A stretch of DNA of 64,000 nucleotides from Roseiarcus sp963772555 (GCA_963772555.1 CAVYXQ010000008.1:241345-305344), one strand, 5' to 3'. Counted from the stretch's first letter, positions 45,806 to 57,824 are shown. Notes: generated by a model from the letters alone, not told the origin. Program-made: numbers and translations.

Positions 45806-46702
45806 CTAGCGGCGGCGCTTCAGCGCGTCGGCGAGGCGCGTCGTGGCCGACCCTGGCTGAAGCGGCTTCGGCTGACTTTCGTGCGGCGCCCAACCGCTGA
45901 GCCAGACCGTGTCGAAGGTGGCGCGCAGGCGCCCGTCCGGATCGGCGAAGCGCTCGGCGTAGAGGGCGGCGGCGCGCAGAAGGACGTCGCGTCTGAGCGG
46001 CTTGCGGCTGCGCGCCTGGAGCGCGCTCGCGCCGCCGAAGGCGCGCAGATCTTTCATCAGCGCGAAGATGTCGCCGTAGCGGACGGTGGCGCGGTCGAGA
46101 TCGACGACCGGCAGGGCGAGGCCAGCCCGCTGCGCCAGCGAGCCCAGCGCGCGCACCTCGACGAAGGGCTCGACCCGCGGCGAGGCGCCGCCGAGCGTCT
46201 CGGCCTCGGCGGCGGTCAGGCTCTGGCGGAGCTCGGTCAGCGTGTCGCCGCCGATCAGCGCGACCATGAGCAGGCCGTCGCCTTTGAGCGTCCGCCGCAT
46301 CTGGATCAGCGTCCCGGGAAGGTCGTTGACCCTCTGCAGCGCGAGCAGCGAGACGGCGAGCTCGAGCCGGCCCTCGGCGACCGGCAGCCGCTCGAGGTCG
46401 CCAACCGCGCCGTGGAAGACGCCCGCGCCGAGGCTCGCAATCGTCGGGGCGACGCGGATGACGAAATCGACCTGTCCGCCGGCCGCGAGCGCGGCCGCGC
46501 CGTGCGGACCCGGGGAGCCGAAGTCGGCGGCGACGGCAAAGCGCCGCTTGACCAGCGACAGGCGGTCGGCGAGCTCCTGCGCCGCGCGCGCCAGCAGGAA
46601 ATCCGCCCCTCCGTTCGCCGCCGCGCCCGCCCAGGCGCGGTCGAGGCGGCGATTGACGAGGGCGCGATCGAAAATCTGCGGAGGCGTGGCGGCCGAGGCC
46701 AT
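45806..46702 (-). CDS. SAM-dependent methyltransferase, BioC/NDUFAF5-like
   Basis: 298 residues. The N-terminus IFDRALVNRRLDRAWAGAAANGGADFLLARAAQELADRLSLVKRRFAVAADFGSPG matches the alphaproteobacterial methyltransferases related to BioC and mitochondrial NDUFAF5. LAVSLLALQRVNDLPGTLIQMRRTLKGDGLLMVALIGGDTLTELRQSL is the diagnostic middle part. NDUFAF5 hydroxylates a complex I arginine and BioC methylates malonyl-ACP; which applies here is not known. It is divergent from comF. Confidence 0.88.
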   Translation of the reverse strand: MASAATPPQIFDRALVNRRLDRAWAGAAANGGADFLLARAAQELADRLSLVKRRFAVAADFGSPGPHGAAALAAGGQVDFVIRVAPTIASLGAGVFHGAVGDLERLPVAEGRLELAVSLLALQRVNDLPGTLIQMRRTLKGDGLLMVALIGGDTLTELRQSLTAAEAETLGGASPRVEPFVEVRALGSLAQRAGLALPVVDLDRATVRYGDIFALMKDLRAFGGASALQARSRKPLRRDVLLRAAALYAERFADPDGRLRATFDTVWLSGWAPHESQPKPLQPGSATTRLADALKRRR

Positions 46703-46764
46703 CGCCGTTCTTATGCCCCCTCCGGCCTCTCGCGCAAAGCCCCGGTTCCGGCTAGCTTCGCCGC

Positions 46765-47556
46765 ATGAGCGCGGACTTCAAAGTTGCGGATCGCGACGCA
46801 TCCTCGGGCGCAGCGAGGCGGCTTGGGCGCGAAATTCGGCGCCTCACCGGCCGCGCGCTCGACGTGCTCTACCCTCCGACCTGTCTCGCCTGCCGCGCCG
46901 CCACCGAGGCTCACGGAGCGCTCTGCCCGCGTTGCTGGAGCGCCATGCGCTTCATCGAGCGGCCGTTCTGCGAGCGCCTGGGCACGCCGTTCGAGCAGGA
47001 TCTGGGCGAAGGGCTCCTGTCGCCGCAGGCGATGGCCGATCCGCCGGTCTATCGGCGGGCGCGCGCCGTCGCCCGGTTCGAGGACGGGCCGGCCCGCACG
47101 CTCGCGCACCGGCTCAAATACTCCGACCGCGGCGAGCTTGCGGCGCCGATCGCCCGCTGGATGGCGCGCGCCGGGGCGGACGTGCTCGCCGACGCCGACC
47201 TCCTCGCGCCCGTGCCGCTGCATCCGATGAAATTGTGGCAGCGGCGGTTCAACCAGGCGGCCGCGCTCGCACGCGAGGTGGCGCGGCAGACCGGCAAGCC
47301 CTGCGATCCGGCCGCGCTCGAGCGCGTCAAACTGACGCGGAGCCAGGTGGGCCTCAGCCGCGCCCAGCGCGCCGAGAACGTCCAGGGCGCCTTTCGCGTC
47401 GCGGAAGGCGCGGCGGTGCGCGGACGCAAGATCCTGCTTGTCGATGATGTGCTGACCTCGGGCGCAACCGCCAACGCCGCCTCGCGCGCGCTTCTGAGGG
47501 CGGGCGCTGCGAACGTCGATGTGCTCGTGTTCGCTCGGGTTGTTGCCGGCGGGTGA
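46765..47556 (+). CDS. comF: ComF-family protein (PRTase fold)
   Basis: 263 residues. The zinc-binding N-terminus has the CxxC pairs CLAC and CPRC, the middle has ALAHRLKYSDRGELA, and the phosphoribosyltransferase motif is ILLVDDVLTSGATANAASRAL. ComF is linked to natural competence and DNA uptake; in many non-competent bacteria its role is unknown. The next genes (grxC, DUF1178) are closely spaced and likely co-transcribed. Confidence 0.92.
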   Translation: MSADFKVADRDASSGAARRLGREIRRLTGRALDVLYPPTCLACRAATEAHGALCPRCWSAMRFIERPFCERLGTPFEQDLGEGLLSPQAMADPPVYRRARAVARFEDGPARTLAHRLKYSDRGELAAPIARWMARAGADVLADADLLAPVPLHPMKLWQRRFNQAAALAREVARQTGKPCDPAALERVKLTRSQVGLSRAQRAENVQGAFRVAEGAAVRGRKILLVDDVLTSGATANAASRALLRAGAANVDVLVFARVVAGG

Positions 47557-47605
47557 CTGCCCATATAATAGGAAAATCCTCAAATCCGGGCTGGACTGTC
47601 TGAAA

Positions 47606-47863
47606 GTGCCGCCGATCGTCATCTACACAAAATCGTGGTGCCCCTATTGCGATGCGGCCAAGGCGCTCCTCGAGGCGAAACGCGCGCCGTTCGAGGAGAT
47701 CAGCGTCGACGGCGATCGCGTGGCGCAGATGGCCATGGCGGCAAGAGCGGGCGGACGCGCAACCGTGCCGCAGATCTTCATCGGCGACCGCCACATCGGC
47801 GGCTGCGACGATCTGCATGATCTCGAGGCCGCCGGCGCGCTCGACGGCATGCTGGCGGACTGA
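47606..47863 (+). CDS. grxC: Glutaredoxin 3
   Basis: 85 residues from a GTG at 47606: VPPIVIYTKSWCPYCDAAKALLEAK, with the redox motif CPYC, then TVPQIFIGDRHIGGCDDLHDLEAAGALD containing the cis-Pro and the glutathione-binding GGCDDL. It reduces glutathione-mixed disulfides in the cytoplasm. The ribosome site is weak; translation may depend on the upstream comF. Confidence 0.94.
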   Translation: MPPIVIYTKSWCPYCDAAKALLEAKRAPFEEISVDGDRVAQMAMAARAGGRATVPQIFIGDRHIGGCDDLHDLEAAGALDGMLAD

Positions 47864-47866
47864 CCG

Positions 47867-48301
47867 ATGATCAGATACGCGCTCGGCTGCGCCGAGGGAC
47901 ATTCGTTCGACAGCTGGTTTCCCGACAGCGCCGCGTATGAGACGCAGCGCAAGCGTGGTTTCGTCGCCTGCCCCGAATGCGGTTCGACCAAAGTTGAAAA
48001 GGCGATCATGGCGCCGGCGGTCGTGGGCGGGGAGCGTGTCGCGCTCGAACCGCCGCCCGAGGCCCTGATTGACGACCGTCGCCGCCAGGCGCGCGCCATG
48101 GTGCAGCATCTGCGCCGCGAGATCGAGGCGAATACCGACGACGTCGGCCCAAAGTTTCCGGAAATCGCCCGCGCTATCCATCACGGTGACGAGCCTGAGC
48201 GCGCGATCCGGGGTCAGGCGAGCCTAAAGGAAGCCAAGGCGCTGATCGAGGACGGGGTCGGCGTGCTGCCGATGCCCGTGCTCGCCGACGAATTGAACTG
48301 A
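47867..48301 (+). CDS. DUF1178 family protein
   Basis: 144 residues beginning MIRYALGCAEGHSFDSWFPDSAAYETQRKRGFVACPECGSTKVEKAIMAPAV, the typical DUF1178 zinc-ribbon-like start (single Cys, then a CxxC pair). The C-terminal part is helical and ends EDGVGVLPMPVLADELN. Four bases separate it from grxC, a conserved alphaproteobacterial neighbourhood. Function unknown. Confidence 0.92.
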   Translation: MIRYALGCAEGHSFDSWFPDSAAYETQRKRGFVACPECGSTKVEKAIMAPAVVGGERVALEPPPEALIDDRRRQARAMVQHLRREIEANTDDVGPKFPEIARAIHHGDEPERAIRGQASLKEAKALIEDGVGVLPMPVLADELN

Positions 48302-48310
48302 GCGGCCCCT

Positions 48311-49120
48311 CTACTTCGGCTCCAACCTGAATTCCGACGCCTCGATCACGGTCGTGCCGATCATCGTCCTGGCGGAAACCCGGAAGGGGATCAGCACATG
48401 ATCGCTCTCGATCGGCGCCAGCCAGACTTCGAGGTCCTTGTTTTCGGCCATGAATTTGGTCGCTGGGCGGTTGCGGCTGTGGCCGGAGATCGGCACGTAG
48501 CGAATGGCGCAGACGACGACCGGGCCGTCGTAGCCCTTCACCTTCACGCGGCGCTGGCCGACGTAGGTCAGATCGATGTCGAAGCGGGTGAAGCCGTCGA
48601 AGATCGGGATCTTGCGGTTGCAGGCGGCGGGCGACAGGATCGGGGCCGAGGCCGGCGCAGGAATGATGACGGCGCCGATCGGATCGACGATGTCCTGCTC
48701 ATCGTGGGGGCCGAGCGGAACGCGGTCGGGCTTGATCTGGAAGGGCGGCGCGATGTCGACCCCCTTGACCGCGTTGCCCGCGAGCGCCATGCGGATCGTG
48801 CGGGTCATGTTGGCGTTCGCCGCGATCGTGGCGAAAGTGGCCGGCGAAACGCGGCCATTGATGATCGCCCCAGCCCCGCTCGAGGCCCCTTGGGCGTTGG
48901 AGAAGAGTTTCGCCAAGCCGGTCAGCTTGCCGTCGGCCACGATCGAGTAGCTCGAGGGGGTAATCTCCGCATTAAGGTTGGCCGTGCCGATCGGCAGTCC
49001 TATCAGCCAAACGCGATAGGTGGCGTGCAGCATGTCAGCGTTCGCGCCGGGCATTGAGATGACCGCGACGACGGCCGCCGCGAGCAAGCCCAAGCGTCTC
49101 CTTGGCAATCGCGGCGCCAT
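48311..49120 (-). CDS. Exported DUF3108 domain protein
   Basis: 269 residues. The ATG at 49120 has GGGAG upstream and starts a signal peptide (PRRRLGLLAAAVVAVISMPGANA). The body is beta-rich: MLHATYRVWLIGLPIGTANLNAEI, then YSIVADGKLTGLAKLFSNAQG and VVVCAIRYVPISGHSRN to DLEVWLAPIESDHVLIPFRVSARTMIGTTVIEASEFRL, as in DUF3108 periplasmic proteins. Function not established; probable envelope protein. Convergent with DUF1178. Confidence 0.88.
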   Translation of the reverse strand: MAPRLPRRRLGLLAAAVVAVISMPGANADMLHATYRVWLIGLPIGTANLNAEITPSSYSIVADGKLTGLAKLFSNAQGASSGAGAIINGRVSPATFATIAANANMTRTIRMALAGNAVKGVDIAPPFQIKPDRVPLGPHDEQDIVDPIGAVIIPAPASAPILSPAACNRKIPIFDGFTRFDIDLTYVGQRRVKVKGYDGPVVVCAIRYVPISGHSRNRPATKFMAENKDLEVWLAPIESDHVLIPFRVSARTMIGTTVIEASEFRLEPK

Positions 49121-49289
49121 CGAGTGCGAACTCCCTATCCGAATCTCATCGGCCGAATGAACGGTGATTGCGCACAAATTCCGGCGCGAATGCGCCGAGT
49201 TGGCGGCAACCCGAGGTCGAGCAAAAAAGTCATTGCCCGTCGCTGTCAAGACCTTGCAGGTTCCCGGCCCGGAGCCGTAACATCGCTTC

Positions 49290-49808
49290 ATGGTCGAGAC
49301 GGTCATCTCCATCCGCCCCGCGCGCCTCGGCGACGAAAGCGACATCGCCGCGGTGCACGACGCCGCCTGGCGCGAGGCCTATCGAGGCGTCATTCCCGGA
49401 CGCGAGCTCGAGCGGATGATCGCGCGCCGTGGCCCGGCTTGGTGGCGCCTCGCGATCGCCCGCCGCACGCCGCTCCTCGTGCTCGAATTCGGCGATTCGG
49501 TCGTCGGCTATGTTTCCTATGGGCGCAATCGGGTCCCAACGCTCGGCTATGGGGCCGAGATATTCGAGCTTTATCTGGCGCCGGAATGCCAGGGCTGCGG
49601 TTTCGGCCGCCGCATGTTCGAGGCGGCGCGCAAAGACCTCGCCGGCCACGGTTACGCGACGCTCGTCGTCTGGGCTCTGGCGGACAACGAACGGGCGATC
49701 GGCTTCTACCGCCGGCTCGGCGGGCGGGTTGTGCGGCGGGCGCATGAGACTTTCGGCGGACAGGACCGCGAACGTATCGCTTTCGGCTTTGGCGGCCTGG
49801 ACCATTGA
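49290..49808 (+). CDS. GNAT-family N-acetyltransferase
   Basis: 172 residues: ISIRPARLGDESDIAAVHDAAWREAYRGVIP at the N-terminus, VVGYVSYGRNR, IFELYLAPECQGCGFGRRMFEAARKDL (the acetyl-CoA pyrophosphate-binding turn) and ALADNERAIGFYRRLGG at the end. The substrate cannot be predicted. The family is broad. Confidence 0.88.
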   Translation: MVETVISIRPARLGDESDIAAVHDAAWREAYRGVIPGRELERMIARRGPAWWRLAIARRTPLLVLEFGDSVVGYVSYGRNRVPTLGYGAEIFELYLAPECQGCGFGRRMFEAARKDLAGHGYATLVVWALADNERAIGFYRRLGGRVVRRAHETFGGQDRERIAFGFGGLDH

Positions 49809-49882
49809 TCCTATAAACGGGTTCGAAGGCCGCCGCCCGCCTCGCGCGCGAGGATCGGCGGAGCGCAATCTGGAGCCGCCCC

Positions 49883-50419
49883 ATGAACCTCGACGCTGTC
49901 CCGATCGGCAAGAACGCGCCGCATGATGTCAACGTGGTGATCGAGGTGCCGATCGGCGGCGAGCCGATCAAATACGAGATGGACAAGGCGAGCGGCGCGC
50001 TGGTGGTCGATCGCTTCCTCTACACCTCAATGCGCTATCCCGGAAATTACGGCTTCATCCCGCATACGCTCTCGGGCGACGGCGACCCGGTCGACGTGAT
50101 CGTCGCCAATACGCGCGCGCTCGTCCCCGGCGCCGTCATCAGCTGCAGGATCGTTGGCGTTCTCCTGATGGAGGACGAGCACGGCGGCGACGAGAAGCTG
50201 CTCGCCGTGCCGTCAGCCAAGCTTACGCAGCGTTACGCGCACGTGCATAACTACTCCGACCTGCCCTCGATCACCATCGAGCAGATCGAGCACTTCTTCG
50301 CTCATTACAAAGATCTCGAACCGAACAAGTGGGTCAAGATCATCCGCTGGGGCGACGCCGAGGAGGCGCGGAAGCTGGTCATCGAAGGAATTGAGCAGGC
50401 CAAGCAGGCGAAGGCCTGA
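49883..50419 (+). CDS. ppa: Inorganic pyrophosphatase (family I)
   Basis: 178 residues. VVIEVPIGGEPIKYEMDKASGALVVDRFLYTSMRYPGNYGFIPHTLSGDGDPVDVIVAN contains the metal- and phosphate-binding residues (Glu, Lys, Arg and the DGDPVD cluster). FFAHYKDLEPNKWVKIIRWGD completes the active site. It hydrolyses PPi to drive biosynthetic reactions; the gene is essential in most bacteria. It is complete and has a normal length. Confidence 0.97.
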   Translation: MNLDAVPIGKNAPHDVNVVIEVPIGGEPIKYEMDKASGALVVDRFLYTSMRYPGNYGFIPHTLSGDGDPVDVIVANTRALVPGAVISCRIVGVLLMEDEHGGDEKLLAVPSAKLTQRYAHVHNYSDLPSITIEQIEHFFAHYKDLEPNKWVKIIRWGDAEEARKLVIEGIEQAKQAKA

Positions 50420-50478
50420 GGCGAACGGCCGTGTCCTGGCCGTCTTGCCGATGCGGGACGCGGGGCCTCGCCATTGGC

Positions 50479-51444
50479 TCAGGCGAGCGGAAACCAGCAA
50501 GCCGCCAGCCGGCGACGCCCGTCGATCGTCTCAAGTGGCGGCGCTTCCGTCAGGCAGCGGGCGCGCGCGAAGACGCAGCGGTCCGCATACGGGCAACCGC
50601 CGGGGCTCGCCGCGCCAGCGGGCGCAGCGGCCGAGGGGGCGAGGCGGGTCGGCCGGTCGAGCCGCGGCGTCGCGTCGACGAGCTCGCGCGTGTAAGGGTG
50701 CGCCGGGGCGGCGAACAGTCGATCGGTTGGACCGATCTCCACGATTTGGCCGCGGAACATCACCGCCGTCGTCTCGCAGATATGCGCGACCACGGCGAGA
50801 TCGTGACTGATCAGGAGAAACGTCACGCCCGCCTCGCGTTGCAGGTCGCTCATCAGGTTCAACGCCTGCGCCTGCACCGAGACGTCGAGCGCCGACACCG
50901 GTTCATCAGCGACGACAAGCTTCGGCCGGGTGATCAGCGCACGGGCGATCGCGATGCGCTGCCGCTGTCCGCCGGAGAATTCGTGCGGGTATTTTCCGGC
51001 GTCGGATGCCCTGAGGCCGACGGCCTCGAGCGCCGCCGCGGCGCGTCCGCGGCGTTCGAGCCGGGTTGCGCCCCCCAGGGCGGCAAGCGGTTCGGCGACG
51101 ATCTTGCCGATGCGCTGGCGCGGGTCGAGCGACCCATAGGGGTCCTGGAAGATCATCTGCATGTGGGCGCGCAGGGCGCGCAGCTCGCGATGGGGAAGCT
51201 GGAAGAGCGACCGGCCCTCGAGCTTCACCGCGCCGGAATCCGGCTTGTCGAGCGCGAGCGCGATGCGGGCCAAAGTCGACTTTCCGGACCCCGACTTGCC
51301 GACGATGCCGAACGAGCTGCCGGCCGTCACGCGAAAGCTGACGCTCGCCAGGGCGGGCCGCACGGAAGGCGGGCCGAAGGGGCTCGTGCGCGGCAGGCGA
51401 TAAGTCTTGACGAGATCGATGGCCTCGAGCAGGGGTTCGCTCAT
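50479..51444 (-). CDS. Dipeptide/oligopeptide ABC transporter ATP-binding protein (DppF/OppF-like)
   Basis: 321 residues. Walker A GKSGSGKST, signature FSGGQRQRIAIARAL, Walker B KLVVADEPVSALD, H-loop LLISHDLAV. The C-terminal oligopeptide extension contains HPYTRELVDATPRL and a Cys cluster (GGCPYADRCVFARARC), probably an iron-sulfur or metal site found in OppD/F proteins. It overlaps the second ATPase gene by four bases. It is last in a four-gene operon. Confidence 0.92.
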   Translation of the reverse strand: MSEPLLEAIDLVKTYRLPRTSPFGPPSVRPALASVSFRVTAGSSFGIVGKSGSGKSTLARIALALDKPDSGAVKLEGRSLFQLPHRELRALRAHMQMIFQDPYGSLDPRQRIGKIVAEPLAALGGATRLERRGRAAAALEAVGLRASDAGKYPHEFSGGQRQRIAIARALITRPKLVVADEPVSALDVSVQAQALNLMSDLQREAGVTFLLISHDLAVVAHICETTAVMFRGQIVEIGPTDRLFAAPAHPYTRELVDATPRLDRPTRLAPSAAAPAGAASPGGCPYADRCVFARARCLTEAPPLETIDGRRRLAACWFPLA

Positions 51445-52415
51445 CCGCCGCGCCCCATCTCCGCGGCTCGGTGGCAGCGCGACAGGCGATCCGCGCCGAA
51501 CGCGACCTCAGGCGGCGGCGTTGTCCGGCAGATTCCAAGCGTCAGTTCGCACCGGCTCGCGAACGGGCAGCCGGCGCGGATTTCGAGCTGGAGAGGAGCC
51601 GCGCCGGGGATCGTCTTCAGGCGCGCGCCTCGCGGCGCGCCGGGCGTTGGCCGGGCTTCGAGCAGCGCGCGGGTGTAGGGGTTTCTTGGTTCTCTGAGGA
51701 CCGCTTCGACCGGCCCGCTCTCCATAACGACGCCGGCGTACATCACAATGACGCGCTCGCAATATCCGGCGATCACTGCGAGATCGTGGCTGACCAGCAA
51801 AAGCGCCATTTTCGTTTCGGCGCGCAGACCGTCGATCAATTCGAGGATCCGCGCCTGGACGGTGACGTCGAGCGCGGTCGTCGGTTCGTCGGCGATGACG
51901 AGGCGCGGCGAGCACCCGATCGCCATCGCGATCATGGCGCGCTGGCGCTCGCCGCCGGAAAGCGCGAACGGATAGGAGCGTGCTGCCCGCTCCGGATCGG
52001 CGAGCCGCACATGATGGAGGAGGCGCACCGCCTCTTCGAGCGCGGCTTTCTTGCCGAGGCCGCGATGCAGCATCAGCGGCTCGGCGACCTGGGCGCCGAC
52101 GCGATGCAGGGGATTGAGCGCCGTCATCGGCTCCTGAAACACCATGGCGATCCGGTCGCCGCGCAAAGCGCGCATCGCGTCCTCCCGCAGCCCGACGAGC
52201 TCCTGCTCCTCGAAACGGATCGAGCCGGAGACGAGCGCGTTTTCGGGCGTCAGCCCCATGAGGGCGAGCGCCGTCATGGTCTTGCCGGAGCCGGACTTGC
52301 CGACGACGCCGAGGCTTTCCCCCTCATTGAGAGAAAGCGTCACGCCGTCGACCACGCGCTGCAAGCCGGACGGGGTCTTGAGATCGACCGAAAGGTTGGC
52401 GACCTCGAGGAGCAT
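51441..52415 (-). CDS. Dipeptide/oligopeptide ABC transporter ATP-binding protein (DppD/OppD-like)
   Basis: 324 residues from the ATG at 52415, which shares a base with the permease stop. Walker A GKSGSGKTM, signature LSGGERQRAMIAMAIG, Walker B RLVIADEPTTALD, then NPYTRALLEARPTPGAPRG and the Cys cluster AGCPFASRCELTLGIC. The in-frame region upstream of 52415 lies in the permease and is not used. It forms a heterodimer with the OppF-like protein. Confidence 0.92.
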   Translation of the reverse strand: MLLEVANLSVDLKTPSGLQRVVDGVTLSLNEGESLGVVGKSGSGKTMTALALMGLTPENALVSGSIRFEEQELVGLREDAMRALRGDRIAMVFQEPMTALNPLHRVGAQVAEPLMLHRGLGKKAALEEAVRLLHHVRLADPERAARSYPFALSGGERQRAMIAMAIGCSPRLVIADEPTTALDVTVQARILELIDGLRAETKMALLLVSHDLAVIAGYCERVIVMYAGVVMESGPVEAVLREPRNPYTRALLEARPTPGAPRGARLKTIPGAAPLQLEIRAGCPFASRCELTLGICRTTPPPEVAFGADRLSRCHRAAEMGRGG

Positions 52416-53254
52416 CAGCCGCGCGCCCGAAGCTTCGGATCGAGCGCGTCCCTGAGACCGTCGCCGAGCAGATTGAGGCCGAGCACGCTGAGCGCGATCG
52501 CAACGCCGGGATAGATCGCCAAAGCGGGATCGTTGTAGAGGACGTTCTGCGCTTCCGACAGCATTCTGCCCCATGAGGTCTGCGGCGGCTGCGCCCCGAG
52601 ACCGAGATAGGAGAGCGCGGCTTCGGCGAGAATGGCGACGGCGAACTGGATGGTCGCCTGGACGATCAGCGCGGGGGCGATATTCGGCAAGACGTGGTCG
52701 AAGGCGATCGCCACCGGGCCCCGGCCGGCGGCTCGGGCGGCGAGCGCATATTCGCGCGCCAGCACGCCGTTGGCGGTCGCGCGGGTCAGTTTGGCGATAA
52801 CAGGCACGTTATAGACGCCGATCGCAATGATCGCATTGACGATGCCCGGACCATAAGTCGATGTCAGCATGATCGCCGACAGGAGCCCCGGAAAGGCAAA
52901 GAGAAAATCGCAAGCCTTCATGATCCCGTCCTCGACGAGTCCCTTCGAGAGGGAGGCGACGAGGCCGAGCGCAACGCCGAACACAAGGCCGATGCCGACC
53001 GCGACGACGCCGACCAGAATGGAGATGCGCGAGCCTGCGAGCAGTTCGGAGGCGACGTCGCGTCCCAGGCTGTCGGCGCCAAACCAATGCGCAAACGACG
53101 GCGGGGCGAACCTGTGAGGAATATCGATCGCCGCCGGAGGGTAGGGCGTCCAGACGAAGGAGACTGCCGCCGCTGCGAGAAGGCCGGCGGTCAGAAGCGC
53201 GCCCAGCCGAAGGCTTGGGCTCACGGGGGAGCCGAACCAGAAGCTCGTTATCAC
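52415..53254 (-). CDS. Dipeptide/oligopeptide ABC transporter permease (DppC/OppC-like)
   Basis: 279 residues from a GTG at 53254 that overlaps the upstream permease stop (GTGA). HWFGADSLGRDVASELLAGSRISILVG is the DppC hallmark, the EAA-type loop is EYALAARAAGRGPVAIAFDHVLPNI, and about six transmembrane helices are visible. It pairs with the DppB-like permease to form the channel. Confidence 0.92.
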   Translation of the reverse strand: MITSFWFGSPVSPSLRLGALLTAGLLAAAAVSFVWTPYPPAAIDIPHRFAPPSFAHWFGADSLGRDVASELLAGSRISILVGVVAVGIGLVFGVALGLVASLSKGLVEDGIMKACDFLFAFPGLLSAIMLTSTYGPGIVNAIIAIGVYNVPVIAKLTRATANGVLAREYALAARAAGRGPVAIAFDHVLPNIAPALIVQATIQFAVAILAEAALSYLGLGAQPPQTSWGRMLSEAQNVLYNDPALAIYPGVAIALSVLGLNLLGDGLRDALDPKLRARG

Positions 53255-54198
53255 GCGACAGGCGCTCTGAGGCGCGGGTCGATCGCCGCACACGCGATGT
53301 CGACGACGAAGTTGAGGCCGATGACGATGATCGCGATCAGCATGACGCCGTTTTCGACGACCAGAACATCGCGGTTGGAGATCGACTGCAGCATCAGACG
53401 CCCGAGCCCGGGCAGGACGAAGACGTTCTCGACGACGATCGCGCCCGCGATCAGATTGGCGAATTGCAGGCCCATGATGGTCAGGATCGGAACGAGCGCG
53501 TTCGGCAAGGCGTGCCGCCAGAGCGCCGCGCGCCGGGAAACGCCCTTGGCGCGCGCCGTCCTCATGAAGTCCTCGTTCAGGGCCTCGAGCACGGCCGATC
53601 GGGTGACGCGCGTAAGGATCGCCGCCTGCACCACGCCGAGCGCGACCGCCGGGAGAACGAGCGCTCCCAATGCATGCATCGGCTGCTCCCAGCCCGGAAA
53701 GCCGCCCGCCGGGGCCAGCCGCAGCGTGACCGAGAAGACGATCACAAGCAGGATCGCGAGCCAGAAGTTCGGCAGCGCAAGCCCGATCTGGCTTGCGCCC
53801 ATGACGATCGCGTCGCCCGTCCGGCCGCGGTGATCCGCCGCATAGACGCCGGCGGCCAGAGCGATGAACGCCGCGAGCGCCATCGCCATGATCGCGAGCG
53901 GCGCGCTGATTGCGAGACTCGCCGCGATCAAGGGTCCGATCGGCGAGCCATAGGCGTAGGAGAGCCCGAAGTCGCCGCGCAGCGCCCCGCCGATCCAGTG
54001 CGCGTAACGGACGGCGGCCGGCTGATCGAGGCCAAGCTTGTGCGTGAGCGCGGCCACCGCCTCAGGCGTCGCCGTCGGCCCGAGCATCGTCTGCGCGGCG
54101 TTGCCGGGCAGGATATTCATCACCGCGAAGACGATCAGCGAGGCGATGACGAGCGTCGCCGCGAGAACCGCCAGCCGCTGGAGCGCGTAGAGAACCAT
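53251..54198 (-). CDS. Dipeptide/oligopeptide ABC transporter permease (DppB/OppB-like)
   Basis: 315 residues: ALQRLAVLAATLVIASLIVFAVMNILPGNAAQTMLG is the family N-terminus, followed by six helices and the EAA-type loop EDFMRTARAKGVSRRAALWRHALPNALVPIL. First gene of the operon. No periplasmic binding protein gene is in the operon or nearby, so it must use one encoded elsewhere. Confidence 0.92.
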   Translation of the reverse strand: MVLYALQRLAVLAATLVIASLIVFAVMNILPGNAAQTMLGPTATPEAVAALTHKLGLDQPAAVRYAHWIGGALRGDFGLSYAYGSPIGPLIAASLAISAPLAIMAMALAAFIALAAGVYAADHRGRTGDAIVMGASQIGLALPNFWLAILLVIVFSVTLRLAPAGGFPGWEQPMHALGALVLPAVALGVVQAAILTRVTRSAVLEALNEDFMRTARAKGVSRRAALWRHALPNALVPILTIMGLQFANLIAGAIVVENVFVLPGLGRLMLQSISNRDVLVVENGVMLIAIIVIGLNFVVDIACAAIDPRLRAPVA

Positions 54199-54240
54199 CG
54201 CAGCGAGCTAACGCGTGAGTTGAGCCGGAAACAAGTCCTG

Positions 54241-54742
54241 TCAGGAGCTCTTGACCGCGAGCGCCGAGGCGAGGCGCATCGAAATCTCGGACGAGAGCGC
54301 GCGCGCAATGCGGATCTCGGCGTCCCGCGCGGCCCGCATATCGTTATAGCGCTGAAGCGTGCGATCGTAGGCGGCCGCAGCCTGGGCAGTCCCGGTAAGG
54401 ACCTGCGTTCCGCCGTCGACCCTGGTCAGTATGTAGGTCGCCTCCCCCGTCACGGTCGCCGAGGAGGCGGCGTTGATCTCCGAATTGACGGTTGGCGTCT
54501 GCGTTCCGAGCGACACCGTCACTGTCAAGCGATATTTGGGCGGCGAGGCCGTCTGACCCGTGCCATTGAGATCCGTGATCAAGTCGTCGGCCAGATAGTG
54601 CCCGATGCGGTTGCTGATCGGCGCGACCTCGATCGCGCGCATATCCTCGACGAGACCGGGATGAGACGCTTCGCCGTAGAGAGGCTGCAGGCAGCCGGGC
54701 AGGGGGGCTGCGAGCGACAGCGCGAGTAAGCCCGACGACAGC

Positions 54743-54756
<14 letters not shown>
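54241..54756 (-). CDS. lptE: LPS-assembly lipoprotein LptE
   Basis: 171 residues. A lipoprotein signal peptide ends in the lipobox LPGC (Cys22), followed by LQPLYGEASHPGLVEDMRAIEVAPISNRIGHYLADDLITDLNGTG, the alphaproteobacterial LptE pattern. LptE sits inside the LptD barrel and helps place lipopolysaccharide in the outer membrane. The start lies 14 bases inside the 3' end of leuS, a conserved leuS-lptE arrangement that implies coupling. Confidence 0.9.
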
Positions 54757-57387
<2,631 letters not shown>

Positions 57388-57824
57388 GACCGGAAATCTC
57401 GTCGAAGGCGACGGTTGTGGGAGTTGCGGCGGGACAAATCACGATTTGACCAGAGGGTCAAATAGCGAAGGCGCGCCGAGCGAGGAGAAGATCGACAGGT
57501 TGACGCCGCCCGAGACTCAGGGACGCCGTAACGGCAGCACGAGCCCGAGGCGGGAGTTCCGGACTTCAGGTAGCAAAATTCAGGTTCGTGTGATCGCGGG
57601 CTGCAATTGGGAATCTATTCTGCTGACATTGACACTATTGCTCATTCGTGCGCTCTTGGGCACGGCCAGTGCGGCCCGTTTTGTACGGGCAAAATGTCCC
57701 TGATTTGATGGATTTGCATGGCGCATATGTGACTTCGGCTTAGCAATCGGCGCTGGACAGCGCAAATCAACAATCAAAAGAAGCATCGATGGCCGCAATG
57801 CTTCGGCACAGGAGGAAGTTCAAG
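57388..57824. other. Divergent intergenic region (leuS / polyol operon)
   Basis: 437 bases without a gene. It has an inverted repeat ATTTGACC-AGAG-GGTCAAAT at 57444-57463 near leuS, TTGACA at 57629-57634 without a good -10, and a hairpin GCCCGT-TTTGT-ACGGGC at 57674-57690. The last is a candidate operator for the sugar operon. Confidence 0.55.
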
